Part shown: positions 1 through 5,299 of the stretch, piece by piece
How positions within the stretch are numbered: position 1 is the stretch's first letter
Layout of the letters: each line of letters begins with the position of its first letter
Origin: Clostridia bacterium
GTDB lineage: Bacteria; Bacillota_A; Clostridia; Oscillospirales; CAG-272
Direction: 5' to 3'
NCBI GenBank assembly: GCA_017395725.1
Contig: JAFQOB010000281.1
Coordinates: forward strand, 1 to 5,299
DNA: 5,299 nt
Notes under the pieces: model-generated
Seen by the model: the letters and a program-made list of their open reading frames with translations, nothing else
What the model was told of the DNA's origin: nothing
Database searches by the model: none
Position numbers and translations under genes: made by a program

Positions 1-1
1 C

Positions 2-856
2 GTCGCAATAATCACCCCATTTAAGAACAACCAAGTTGATTTTGATTCCTTGGGTTCTCTTATTGATTTTCAAATCAACAACAAAACAGATGCAATTGTA
101 ATCTGTGGTACAACAGGTGAAGCATCTACACTTACAGATGAAGAACACAGAGCTTGTATTAAATATGCTGTAGAGAGAACTGCAGGCAGGGTTCCCGTAA
201 TTGCAGGTACAGGCAGTAACGATACCGATTATGCTATCGACCTCTCAAAGTACGCTTGTGAAGTTGGGGCGGATGCATTGTTGCTTGTTACACCTTACTA
301 TAACAAGGCTACTCAAAAAGGTCTTATCAAGTCTTTCTTTGCTGTTGCAGATGCTACAGACAAACCTATTATTCTTTACAACGTTCCCTCAAGAACAGGC
401 TGCAATATCACAACAGCTACATACAAGGAACTTGCAAAGCACGAAAGAATAGTTGCCGTTAAGGAAGCTTCGGGCAATATCAGCGCAATAGCTGAACTTG
501 CCGCAACCGTAGGCGATGATTTGGCTATCTACAGCGGTAACGACGACCAAATCGTTCCTCTCCTTTCTCTCGGCGGTAAAGGTGTAATTTCCGTTCTTTC
601 CAACATTATGCCTAAAGAAACACACGATATTTGCGAACTCTTCTTCAAGGGTCAGGTTAAAGAATCTGCAGCTCTTCAGCTTAAGCTTCTTGAGCTTATT
701 AACTCCCTCTTCTGTGAAGTTAACCCCATTCCCGCAAAGACTGCATGTGCTCTTATGGGTATGTGCACCGAAGAAATGAGACTTCCCCTCTGCGCTATGG
801 AGGATAACACAAGAGCAAGACTTGTTGCCGCAATGAAAGCACAGAATCTTATCTAA
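2..856 (+). CDS. dapA: 4-hydroxy-tetrahydrodipicolinate synthase (DapA), 5' end cut by window edge
   Basis: This enzyme condenses pyruvate with aspartate 4-semialdehyde, the first committed step of the lysine/diaminopimelate pathway; it is a cytosolic TIM-barrel aldolase, usually a tetramer. The frame is open from base 2 to the TAA at 854-856, giving 284 visible residues that begin VAIITPF. Only about 7 N-terminal residues appear to be missing, because every landmark sits 7 positions before its E. coli counterpart: the GTTGE pyruvate-binding loop (Thr37-Thr38), the TPYYNK motif (Tyr99-Tyr100), Tyr126 and Arg131 in YNVPSRTG, and the Schiff-base lysine Lys154 in VAVKEASGN. YSGNDDQ follows further on. 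The implied full length of about 291 is normal for the family. A TTG at 50 lies inside the conserved N-terminus and is not the start. dapB follows after 25 bases with no terminator between them, so the two are probably co-transcribed. The promoter and any lysine-responsive leader lie outside the window. Confidence 0.97.
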   Translation, partial: VAIITPFKNNQVDFDSLGSLIDFQINNKTDAIVICGTTGEASTLTDEEHRACIKYAVERTAGRVPVIAGTGSNDTDYAIDLSKYACEVGADALLLVTPYYNKATQKGLIKSFFAVADATDKPIILYNVPSRTGCNITTATYKELAKHERIVAVKEASGNISAIAELAATVGDDLAIYSGNDDQIVPLLSLGGKGVISVLSNIMPKETHDICELFFKGQVKESAALQLKLLELINSLFCEVNPIPAKTACALMGMCTEEMRLPLCAMEDNTRARLVAAMKAQNLI

Positions 857-881
857 AAAAACAAAATAAAGGATACTAAAA

Positions 882-1646
882 ATGATAAACATACTTTTAA
901 CAGGTTGTAACGGCAGAATGGGTAATGCAGTTGCCGCATCTTGCGCTACAAATGAGAATTGTAATATAATAGCCGGTGTTGACGTTATGGGCGGTAAAAG
1001 TGCCTCTGACTTCCCTGTATTCGTTTCTTTAAACGATTTTGAAGGAAAAGCTGACGTTATTATCGATTTTTCCCACCACACAGCAACAGAGGGCTTGCTT
1101 AACTATGCAAAAGCAAAGAACATTCCCGTTGTGTTGGCTACGACAGGACATACAACTGAAGAAACTGAATTGATTAAAGAAGCATCAAAAACAATTCCTG
1201 TATTCTACTCGAGAAATATGTCACTTGGAATAAATCTTCTTATTGCACTTGCTAAAAAAGCCTGTTTATCACTTGGTGAATCCTTTGATATCGAAATAAT
1301 CGAAAAGCACCACAATCAAAAGCTTGATGCTCCAAGCGGAACAGCCCTTATGATTGCCGATGCTTTGAAAGAGACAAGAACGACAGAAACGGAATACGTC
1401 TACAACAGACAACCGCTTCACCAAAAGAGGCAGTCTACAGAAATCGGCATACACGCTGTAAGAGGCGGTACCATTGTTGGTGAACACGAGGTGTTGTTTG
1501 CCGGAAAAGACGAGGTAATAACACTTAGCCACTCAGCTTCTTCAAGAAACGTATTTGCCGAGGGTGCAGTAAGAGCTGCCTTATTCTTAGCAGATAAACC
1601 AAACGGTCTCTACGATATGAACGATATCGTAAATTCAATAATATAA
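882..1646 (+). CDS. dapB: 4-hydroxy-tetrahydrodipicolinate reductase (DapB)
   Basis: This enzyme reduces the DapA product to tetrahydrodipicolinate with NAD(P)H in the cytosol, the second step of the diaminopimelate/lysine branch. The complete protein has 254 residues, within the usual 240-275. The N-terminal Rossmann domain has the dinucleotide loop TGCNGRMG (glycines 8, 11, 14) and an acidic residue, Asp34, at the end of the second strand, which suggests NADH can be used (inference). DFS (62-64), ATTGHT (86-91) and SRNMSLG (110-116) are family motifs. The substrate-binding signature contains catalytic His143-His144 and Lys147 followed by DAPSGTA (149-155), aligning with E. coli His159/His160/Lys163. 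GIHAVRGG with VGEH (189-202) and a late LSHSASSR motif complete the fold. The ATG at 882 is preceded by an AAAGGA-like site at about 868-873. It is the downstream partner of dapA and is followed directly by a hairpin terminator. No key residue appears to be missing. Confidence 0.97.
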   Translation: MINILLTGCNGRMGNAVAASCATNENCNIIAGVDVMGGKSASDFPVFVSLNDFEGKADVIIDFSHHTATEGLLNYAKAKNIPVVLATTGHTTEETELIKEASKTIPVFYSRNMSLGINLLIALAKKACLSLGESFDIEIIEKHHNQKLDAPSGTALMIADALKETRTTETEYVYNRQPLHQKRQSTEIGIHAVRGGTIVGEHEVLFAGKDEVITLSHSASSRNVFAEGAVRAALFLADKPNGLYDMNDIVNSII

Positions 1647-1648
1647 CA

Positions 1649-1690
1649 AAAGAATCCCACAAACTTTTTGGAGTATGTGGGATTTTTTCT
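1649..1690 (+). terminator. Intrinsic terminator of dapA-dapB, probably bidirectional
   Basis: A perfect 9-base-pair stem AATCCCACA (1653-1661) / TGTGGGATT (1676-1684) encloses a 14-base loop and can be lengthened by A-U and G-U pairs using the flanking A-rich (1649-1652) and T-rich bases. On the plus strand the stem runs into TTTTTTCTTTT just after dapB. On the minus strand the outgoing arm is followed by the weaker tail TTCTTTTGTTAT, and the stop codon of the convergent sleL-like gene is only a few bases away, so one hairpin could end transcription from both sides. Confidence 0.88.
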
Positions 1691-1691
1691 T

Positions 1692-2993
1692 TTACAGAAC
1701 TTTTCTTATATTATATTTTGCATTCAACACAAGCCAATTTTGCGGAAACCATTGCATTAAATTCCAGTACCCTACACCGTATAATCCGTATTCCGGTACA
1801 AGATTTAATTTTTCGTCAATGCTTCTTGCGTCATCAAACCATACTACGTGTTCTGTACCGTTCTCGGTATAATTAAAGTAAGGTGTCTGGGCGACTTCAT
1901 CAAATTCAATATTTACGCCTTTTTCAATAGCCAATTCCACCGCATCAACGTTGGATATCTTCTTTGCCTTTGTTGTTCCGCTTACATAAGGCAACGGCCA
2001 ATCATAAGCATAATTCGGTACACCTAAAAATATCTTATCGGGGTTAATTACACTAACACCGTAGTTCAGCACTCTTTCAACTTCATTTAAAGGAGCTACA
2101 GCCATAGGCGGTCCAAAGGTATATCCCCATTCGTATGTCATTAGCAGAACGTAATCACTTACAGCTCCTATACCGCCGTAATCATGAGACTCGTATAGCC
2201 CTCCCGGTTGTTCGCCTGAGGCTTTTGGTATCAACGCTGTTATAAGCATATATCCATTATCGTTTAAGGCAATACCGAGCCTTCTTACGAAATCAGTATA
2301 ATTATCTCTGTTTGAACCGTCAAGATATTCAAAATCAACATCAAACCCGTAATAATTCTTCTCATTCATTCTTGTAATTATATTCTGAATAAGCACGTCT
2401 TGCGCCTGTCGGTTATTTAAAAATGCATTGCCAAGCTCACTGCTGAAAACACCCTCCTCTGTCAAGGTTGACAGGTGCATTATGGGAGCAACACCATATT
2501 CACGGGACAATGATATTATCTCATCTTCATCAAGTCCAAAATCAGTTATCCCCCTGTCAACAAGCTGTCCGTCGGGAGTAAAACCATAAGTAAATAGAGT
2601 TATGTAGGTCAGATAAGGCAGAGTTCTTATAAGAGTTTCTCGCTCAACAAATGGGTAGATATATCCGTTTACAGCCATATCCCCCGCTTTTTCTGTGGAG
2701 TAATCAATTATTATTGTTTGGCCAACAAATAAATTATCTGTTCCCTTCAGTATTGGGTTATTTCGTAAAAGCTGATTTACAGATACTCCGTAGCTTTCTG
2801 CAATCCTCTCAAGTGTATCCCCTTGCTGTACCGTATAAACCTGTTCGGGATATAATATAACAATAGTTTGACCAACGGTTATTTTTCCGTCTTCGTTAAG
2901 TTCATTTTGCGATATAAGCCTCGATAACGGCACACCGTATTCTCGGGCTATTGAATCAAGAGTATCCCCCGGCTGAACAACATAAATAATCAT
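1692..2993 (-). CDS. sleL: LysM-LysM-GH18 protein, SleL/YaaH-like spore cortex N-acetylglucosaminidase
   Basis: Predicted peptidoglycan glycosidase of 433 residues. Two LysM domains come first (about 2-47 and 51-97; each has a GDTL motif and ends in VGQTI), followed by a GH18 barrel (about 105-425). The GH18 signature GFDVDFEYL has the acidic triad Asp218, Asp220 and the proton donor Glu222; MTYEWGY (285-291) and the C-terminal YWNLM (409-413) and PQNWL (417-421) are typical of the YaaH/SleL group. There is no signal peptide: the protein starts directly with LysM, as in Bacillus SleL/YaaH (about 430 residues), which reach the spore from the mother cell and hydrolyse cortex muralytic products during germination. 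The start at 2993 is chosen because GAGGAGA lies 8 bases upstream; a longer frame to 3044 would add 17 residues unlike LysM. It is monocistronic and convergent with dapB. The spore role and the symbol rest on architecture and length; a vegetative cell-wall glycosidase is the alternative. Confidence 0.88.
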   Translation of the reverse strand: MIIYVVQPGDTLDSIAREYGVPLSRLISQNELNEDGKITVGQTIVILYPEQVYTVQQGDTLERIAESYGVSVNQLLRNNPILKGTDNLFVGQTIIIDYSTEKAGDMAVNGYIYPFVERETLIRTLPYLTYITLFTYGFTPDGQLVDRGITDFGLDEDEIISLSREYGVAPIMHLSTLTEEGVFSSELGNAFLNNRQAQDVLIQNIITRMNEKNYYGFDVDFEYLDGSNRDNYTDFVRRLGIALNDNGYMLITALIPKASGEQPGGLYESHDYGGIGAVSDYVLLMTYEWGYTFGPPMAVAPLNEVERVLNYGVSVINPDKIFLGVPNYAYDWPLPYVSGTTKAKKISNVDAVELAIEKGVNIEFDEVAQTPYFNYTENGTEHVVWFDDARSIDEKLNLVPEYGLYGVGYWNLMQWFPQNWLVLNAKYNIRKVL

Positions 2994-3000
2994 TTTTCTT

Positions 3001-3007
3001 TCTCCTC
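3001..3007 (-). promoter_or_regulatory. Ribosome binding site fixing the start of the sleL-like gene
   Basis: Read on the minus strand this is GAGGAGA, with its AGGAG core 8 bases before the ATG at 2993-2991. It is a near-ideal Shine-Dalgarno sequence and places the start exactly at the beginning of the first LysM domain, so the in-frame start at 3044 is rejected. Confidence 0.85.
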
Positions 3008-3017
3008 TTAAGCAATA

Positions 3018-3045
3018 ATTATATACTATTATGTTATTCTGCAAA
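3018..3045 (-). promoter_or_regulatory. Candidate sigma-A-like promoter for the sleL-like gene
   Basis: On the minus strand TTTGCA (3045-3040, 4 of 6 matches to TTGACA) is followed after 16 bases by a perfect TATAAT (3023-3018), 25 bases before the start codon. The -35 half overlaps the T-rich tail of the upstream gene's terminator. A sporulation gene of this type would be expected to have a sigma-E or sigma-K promoter, and I could not find a good match to either consensus. The AT-rich composition makes a chance TATAAT fairly likely. Confidence 0.35.
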
Positions 3046-3085
3046 AATATAAAGGTGCAAATCGCAAAAAGTGAAATGCACCTTT
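3043..3085 (-). terminator. Intrinsic terminator of the membrane protein gene
   Basis: A perfect 9-base-pair stem (AAAGGTGCA at 3051-3059 against TGCACCTTT at 3077-3085) encloses a 17-base loop. On the minus strand the stem begins 8 bases after the stop codon of the membrane protein gene and its outgoing arm ends in TTT followed by ATATTTTT. It separates that gene from the sleL-like gene, so the two are probably not one operon. Confidence 0.85.
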
Positions 3086-3093
3086 GTTTACTA

Positions 3094-4230
3094 TTAAACT
3101 ATTTTATTATCTCTCCAGTTTTTGCCCGTATACTGAATGGCTATTCTGCTCTCGGGAGAAGAGTCAAAAGTATATAAAACAAAAACAAACAACCACTCAA
3201 GAGGCTTCATTAAAATATAGACAAAATTACATCTTTTCGGTGTAGTAATATGCTTCGAAATGGGATAGCCGTATTTGTCGTATATATAGCGTATAAATTT
3301 ATGAAAAAGAGGTGTTTTGTCTCTTATAAGGTCCTCAAACGCATTTGCAACAAGAAGCTGTCTGTTTACAACGATATAATCTCCATGCCGTTTGCCCAAC
3401 CGTATTGGTTTTACAACCTCTTTATCACCACCTGCCGCCGCAGTACATAAGTAATGTCCTCCTTCTTCCGGATATCGAGGAGGCGGTGTTTTTTGCGAAA
3501 AATGCCACTCAGCCGTCTCTGTAAACATTCGAACAACAGAATCGGGCTTTTGGCCAAAAAGCAATAACACACAAACTACAACAAATATTATCGGAATAAT
3601 CAATACGAAAGCAAATGTTATATAACCTGCCGTCGTTCCCAATACTCTACAACAATACTTCATAAAATGCGACTCATAATCATCTTCTTTAAACTTTTCT
3701 GAATATTTTACCGTGAGACATTTTAACATTCTTAAACTGCAAAGAATATAGTTTATAGGCAACAACATCGGGTAAATCAAGAAGAATACTCTTACACTGC
3801 CTATAAATTGCATTATAAAAACAACTGATAAAATAATTCCAATAAAAACTGCAGAATGTGAAAATACAGCAACTAAAGGGGGAAGACAATCTTTTTTTGT
3901 TCTCAATAAAAAATAGCCAACGAACCCCAAACAACAAAAAACAAAGAATGTCAACAAATAATCAAAAGATATTGGTGTATATACTCCATCAGGAATAAAA
4001 CTGCTAGCATTGATTTTGTACTGATAATCCCAATCGTGCGGTGAAACAAGATCCCAATAAAAAATCGTCAAAGGAATCCCCAGAAAAAACACCAAAAAAT
4101 CTGTTTGATTTTCAAGCTTAGTCGAAATACCCTTTTTTGTTATAAAGAGAAAAAGATTAACCAAAGTCAACATCAATGGATAAGACAACATCAAAAACAT
4201 TAAAGGAATCAAAAAAATCAACGGTACCAT
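3094..4230 (-). CDS. Polytopic membrane protein of unknown function, probably DUF6688 family
   Basis: No function is assigned. The protein has 378 residues. Hydrophobic stretches at about 2-31, 44-62, 89-109, 117-144, 146-166 and 199-226 suggest roughly six membrane segments. Residues 228-378 form a mostly soluble domain with patches that look conserved: GGHYLCTAAAGG (257-268), KPIRLGKRHG (274-283), NRQLLVANAFEDL (289-301) and YDKYGYPISKHI (317-328). A last hydrophobic patch lies at 336-355 next to KPLEW. The C-terminal pattern recalls DUF6688, an uncharacterised membrane family; that match is from memory. The ATG at 4230 is chosen because GGAGG ends 8 bases upstream; a TTG at 4248 would sit upstream of that site. 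The 5' part is AT-richer than its neighbours (two sampled 60-base stretches, 4081-4140 and 4141-4200, are about 30% and 27% GC), which membrane amino-acid composition may explain. It seems to be a single-gene unit with its own promoter and terminator, so context gives little hint of its job. Confidence 0.85.
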   Translation of the reverse strand: MVPLIFLIPLMFLMLSYPLMLTLVNLFLFITKKGISTKLENQTDFLVFFLGIPLTIFYWDLVSPHDWDYQYKINASSFIPDGVYTPISFDYLLTFFVFCCLGFVGYFLLRTKKDCLPPLVAVFSHSAVFIGIILSVVFIMQFIGSVRVFFLIYPMLLPINYILCSLRMLKCLTVKYSEKFKEDDYESHFMKYCCRVLGTTAGYITFAFVLIIPIIFVVVCVLLLFGQKPDSVVRMFTETAEWHFSQKTPPPRYPEEGGHYLCTAAAGGDKEVVKPIRLGKRHGDYIVVNRQLLVANAFEDLIRDKTPLFHKFIRYIYDKYGYPISKHITTPKRCNFVYILMKPLEWLFVFVLYTFDSSPESRIAIQYTGKNWRDNKIV

Positions 4231-4238
4231 ACACTTTT

Positions 4239-4243
4239 CCTCC
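4239..4243 (-). promoter_or_regulatory. Ribosome binding site fixing the start of the membrane protein
   Basis: On the minus strand this is a perfect GGAGG with an 8-base spacer (AAAAGTGT) before the ATG at 4230-4228. It falls inside the short extension that would result from the TTG at 4248, which argues for the ATG. Confidence 0.85.
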
Positions 4244-4253
4244 AACAAGTCTG

Positions 4254-4304
4254 CAAAAATAAAACGATTTTGTTTACATCATAATAACATAAACAAAATC
4301 GTTT
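4254..4304 (-). terminator. Perfect 15-bp inverted repeat: ahcY terminator, possibly also an operator
   Basis: AAACGATTTTGTTTA (4262-4276) is the exact reverse complement of 4290-4304, with a 13-base centre. On the minus strand the stem starts 31 bases after the ahcY stop codon and its outgoing arm ends TTTT followed by ATTTTT, so it reads as an intrinsic terminator for ahcY, though the stem is unusually AT-rich. The same DNA holds the promoter candidate for the next gene: its -10 lies in the loop and its spacer in one arm, so the repeat may also be a protein-binding site. Confidence 0.75.
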
Positions 4305-4309
4305 GTCAA
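4281..4309 (-). promoter_or_regulatory. Near-consensus sigma-A promoter for the membrane protein gene
   Basis: On the minus strand a perfect TTGACA (4309-4304) is followed after exactly 17 bases by TATTAT (4286-4281, 5 of 6). Transcription would begin near 4274, giving a leader of about 44 bases that includes the GGAGG site. The promoter lies inside the 15-base inverted repeat: its -35 abuts one arm, the spacer is that arm, and the start point is in the other arm. A transcript from here would lack the first arm and could not form the terminator hairpin. Confidence 0.65.
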
Positions 4310-4335
4310 TATCTTTTTATCGTTTTTCGATATCG

Positions 4336-5298
4336 TTATTCAGCCTTGTTCAGATATTCAATCTGTTCTTCACTGAGCTTATCTATGGAAACACCGAGAG
4401 CCTTTAATTTCAATTCTGCAACCTTTTGGTCGATTTCTACGGGAACACTATAAAGTTTATGTTCCAATGTGCCCTCCGTTTTTACAAGATATTCAAGGCA
4501 TTTCGCCTGAAGGCTGAAGCTCATATCCATTATTTCTGCGGGGTGTCCGTTTCCTGCGGCAAGGTTTACAAGTCTGCCCTCTGCCATAAGGTTGAGCACT
4601 CTACCGTCAGCCATTTTATAACCCACTATATTAGGCTTTCTGTCAAACACTTCAACGGCACATTCTTTTAATGCTTTCTTATCTATTTCGCAATCAAAGT
4701 GTCCTGAGTTGGATATAAGAACCCCGTCTTTCATAACCTCAAAATGTTCTTTTCTTATAACGTCACAACAACCGGTAACGGTTATAAATAAATCGCCAAT
4801 CTTTGCAGCCTCGTCCATCTTCATTACGGTAAATCCGTCCATTACAGCTTCAATAGCCTTAACGTTATCGATTTCGGTAATTACAGGAATACCGCCCATA
4901 CCTTTAACACGCATAGCAATACCCTTACCGCACCAGCCGTAACCTGCAATTACAACAGTTTTTCCGGCAATAATCAAGTTAGTGCTATTCATTATACCGT
5001 CTAACGTGGACTGTCCTGTTCCGTAACGGTTGTCAAAAAGATGCTTGCAATCGGCATCGTTTATGTTAATCATAGTATAGTCGAGCTTGCCCTGAGCCTG
5101 TTTCGCCTTAAGTCTGTGAATACCCGTTGTCGTCTCTTCGCAACCGCCTATAAGATTTTTTCCGTACTCACGGCACTCGCCTTGGAGAAGATTAATCAAA
5201 TCTCCGCCGTCATCTATCATAACGTGCGGACAAAGAGAAAGTGTCTTTTTTAGATGCTCTTTATATTCCTCTTCATTTACACCGCGCCAAGCATTAAC
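4336..5298 (-). CDS. ahcY: Adenosylhomocysteinase (S-adenosylhomocysteine hydrolase), 5' part outside window
   Basis: This NAD-dependent cytosolic enzyme reversibly splits S-adenosylhomocysteine into homocysteine and adenosine, removing the inhibitory by-product of methyltransferases and feeding the methionine cycle. The frame is open from the right edge (first full codon 5298-5296, reading VNAWRGVNEEEY) to TAA at 4338-4336: 320 visible residues, with roughly 90-100 missing. Landmarks in visible numbering are MIDDGGDL (27-34), EETTTG (54-59), catalytic-site Asn80, Lys85, Asp89 and Asn90 in the NINDADCKHLFDN stretch, the Rossmann loop GYGWCGKG (119-126), TEID (141-144), NSGHFD with His200, and GHPAEIMD with His252. 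The protein ends near EEQIEYLNKAE and lacks the Lys...Tyr tail of the long mammalian form, as in the short Thermotoga/archaeal class. The ATG at 5220 is internal and not the start. Some archaeal relatives prefer S-inosylhomocysteine, so exact substrate preference is inferred. A hairpin follows, so it ends its transcription unit. Confidence 0.95.
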   Translation of the reverse strand, partial: VNAWRGVNEEEYKEHLKKTLSLCPHVMIDDGGDLINLLQGECREYGKNLIGGCEETTTGIHRLKAKQAQGKLDYTMININDADCKHLFDNRYGTGQSTLDGIMNSTNLIIAGKTVVIAGYGWCGKGIAMRVKGMGGIPVITEIDNVKAIEAVMDGFTVMKMDEAAKIGDLFITVTGCCDVIRKEHFEVMKDGVLISNSGHFDCEIDKKALKECAVEVFDRKPNIVGYKMADGRVLNLMAEGRLVNLAAGNGHPAEIMDMSFSLQAKCLEYLVKTEGTLEHKLYSVPVEIDQKVAELKLKALGVSIDKLSEEQIEYLNKAE

Positions 5299-5299
5299 C

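Noticed and set aside
857..881. Lysine riboswitch or promoter between dapA and dapB
   Set aside because: The gap is only 25 bases and holds little more than the dapB ribosome binding site.
389..1081. 230-codon minus-strand open frame across dapA and dapB
   Set aside because: It is antisense to two clearly recognised genes and spans their junction; the translation is Cys/Phe/Ser-rich with no family resemblance and has no ribosome binding site that I can see.
1675..1872. Short plus-strand open frame starting in the terminator
   Set aside because: It begins within the hairpin and lies antisense to the conserved C-terminus of the GH18 protein; it has no independent coding signal.
2994..3044. 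17-residue N-terminal extension of the sleL-like protein
   Set aside because: It would run through the candidate promoter and ribosome binding site; GAGGAGA 8 bases before the ATG at 2993 and the LysM domain beginning at residue 2 favour the shorter form.
2994..3093. Sigma-E or sigma-K promoter for the sleL-like gene
   Set aside because: CATAATAG and TATATAAT resemble parts of the sporulation -10 elements, but no suitably spaced -35 partner is visible.
4231..4248. TTG start at 4248 giving six more residues on the membrane protein
   Set aside because: The extension encodes the GGAGG ribosome binding site itself, and the ATG at 4230 is ideally spaced from it.
4318..4332. Small hairpin TATCG-TTTTT-CGATA just after the ahcY stop codon as a terminator
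   Set aside because: The stem has only 5 pairs and on the minus strand it is followed by A residues, not T; the 15-bp hairpin 4262-4304 fits far better.
1..5299. CRISPR array, tRNA/rRNA gene, insertion sequence or attachment site
   Set aside because: No regularly spaced repeats, cloverleaf, transposase-like frame or terminal inverted repeats with target duplications were seen; nearly all sequence is accounted for by five genes and two gaps of about 100 bases.

Overview
The window looks like part of a low-GC Gram-positive chromosome, most likely a spore-forming member of the Clostridia. The reasons are the A/T-rich intergenic DNA, strong GGAGG-type ribosome binding sites, U-tailed hairpin terminators, a two-LysM/GH18 protein of the SleL (YaaH) spore-cortex type, and a short adenosylhomocysteinase of the kind known from Thermotoga, archaea and clostridia. 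This placement is inferred from gene content and was not tested by any search.

Layout: two plus-strand genes (1-1646) converge on three minus-strand genes (1692-5299). On the left is the end of dapA (its first few codons lie outside the window), then 25 bases, then a complete dapB. These encode consecutive enzymes leading from aspartate semialdehyde to tetrahydrodipicolinate, the precursor of lysine, of diaminopimelate in peptidoglycan and, in spore formers, of dipicolinic acid. A hairpin at 1649-1690 closes this operon and can also serve the convergent gene.

On the minus strand, in transcription order from the right edge: ahcY (5' part outside the window; S-adenosylhomocysteine hydrolase), a hairpin terminator, a polytopic membrane protein of unknown function (probably the DUF6688 family, from memory), a second hairpin terminator, and a sleL/yaaH-like gene with two LysM domains and a GH18 catalytic domain. 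Each of these three genes seems to be its own transcription unit, separated by about 100 bases holding a terminator and a promoter candidate. Start codons were chosen by ribosome binding site: 4230 for the membrane protein and 2993 for the sleL-like gene, both shorter than the longest open frames.

The genes are mostly ordinary housekeeping genes. The most unusual spot is 4254-4337: a near-consensus promoter (TTGACA, 17 bases, TATTAT) is embedded in a perfect 15-base inverted repeat that also reads as the ahcY terminator, with several ATCGTT hexamers close by. The membrane protein it would drive is the only gene without an assigned function. I see no mobile elements, CRISPR arrays, tRNA or rRNA genes, and no clear evidence of an undescribed multi-gene system.
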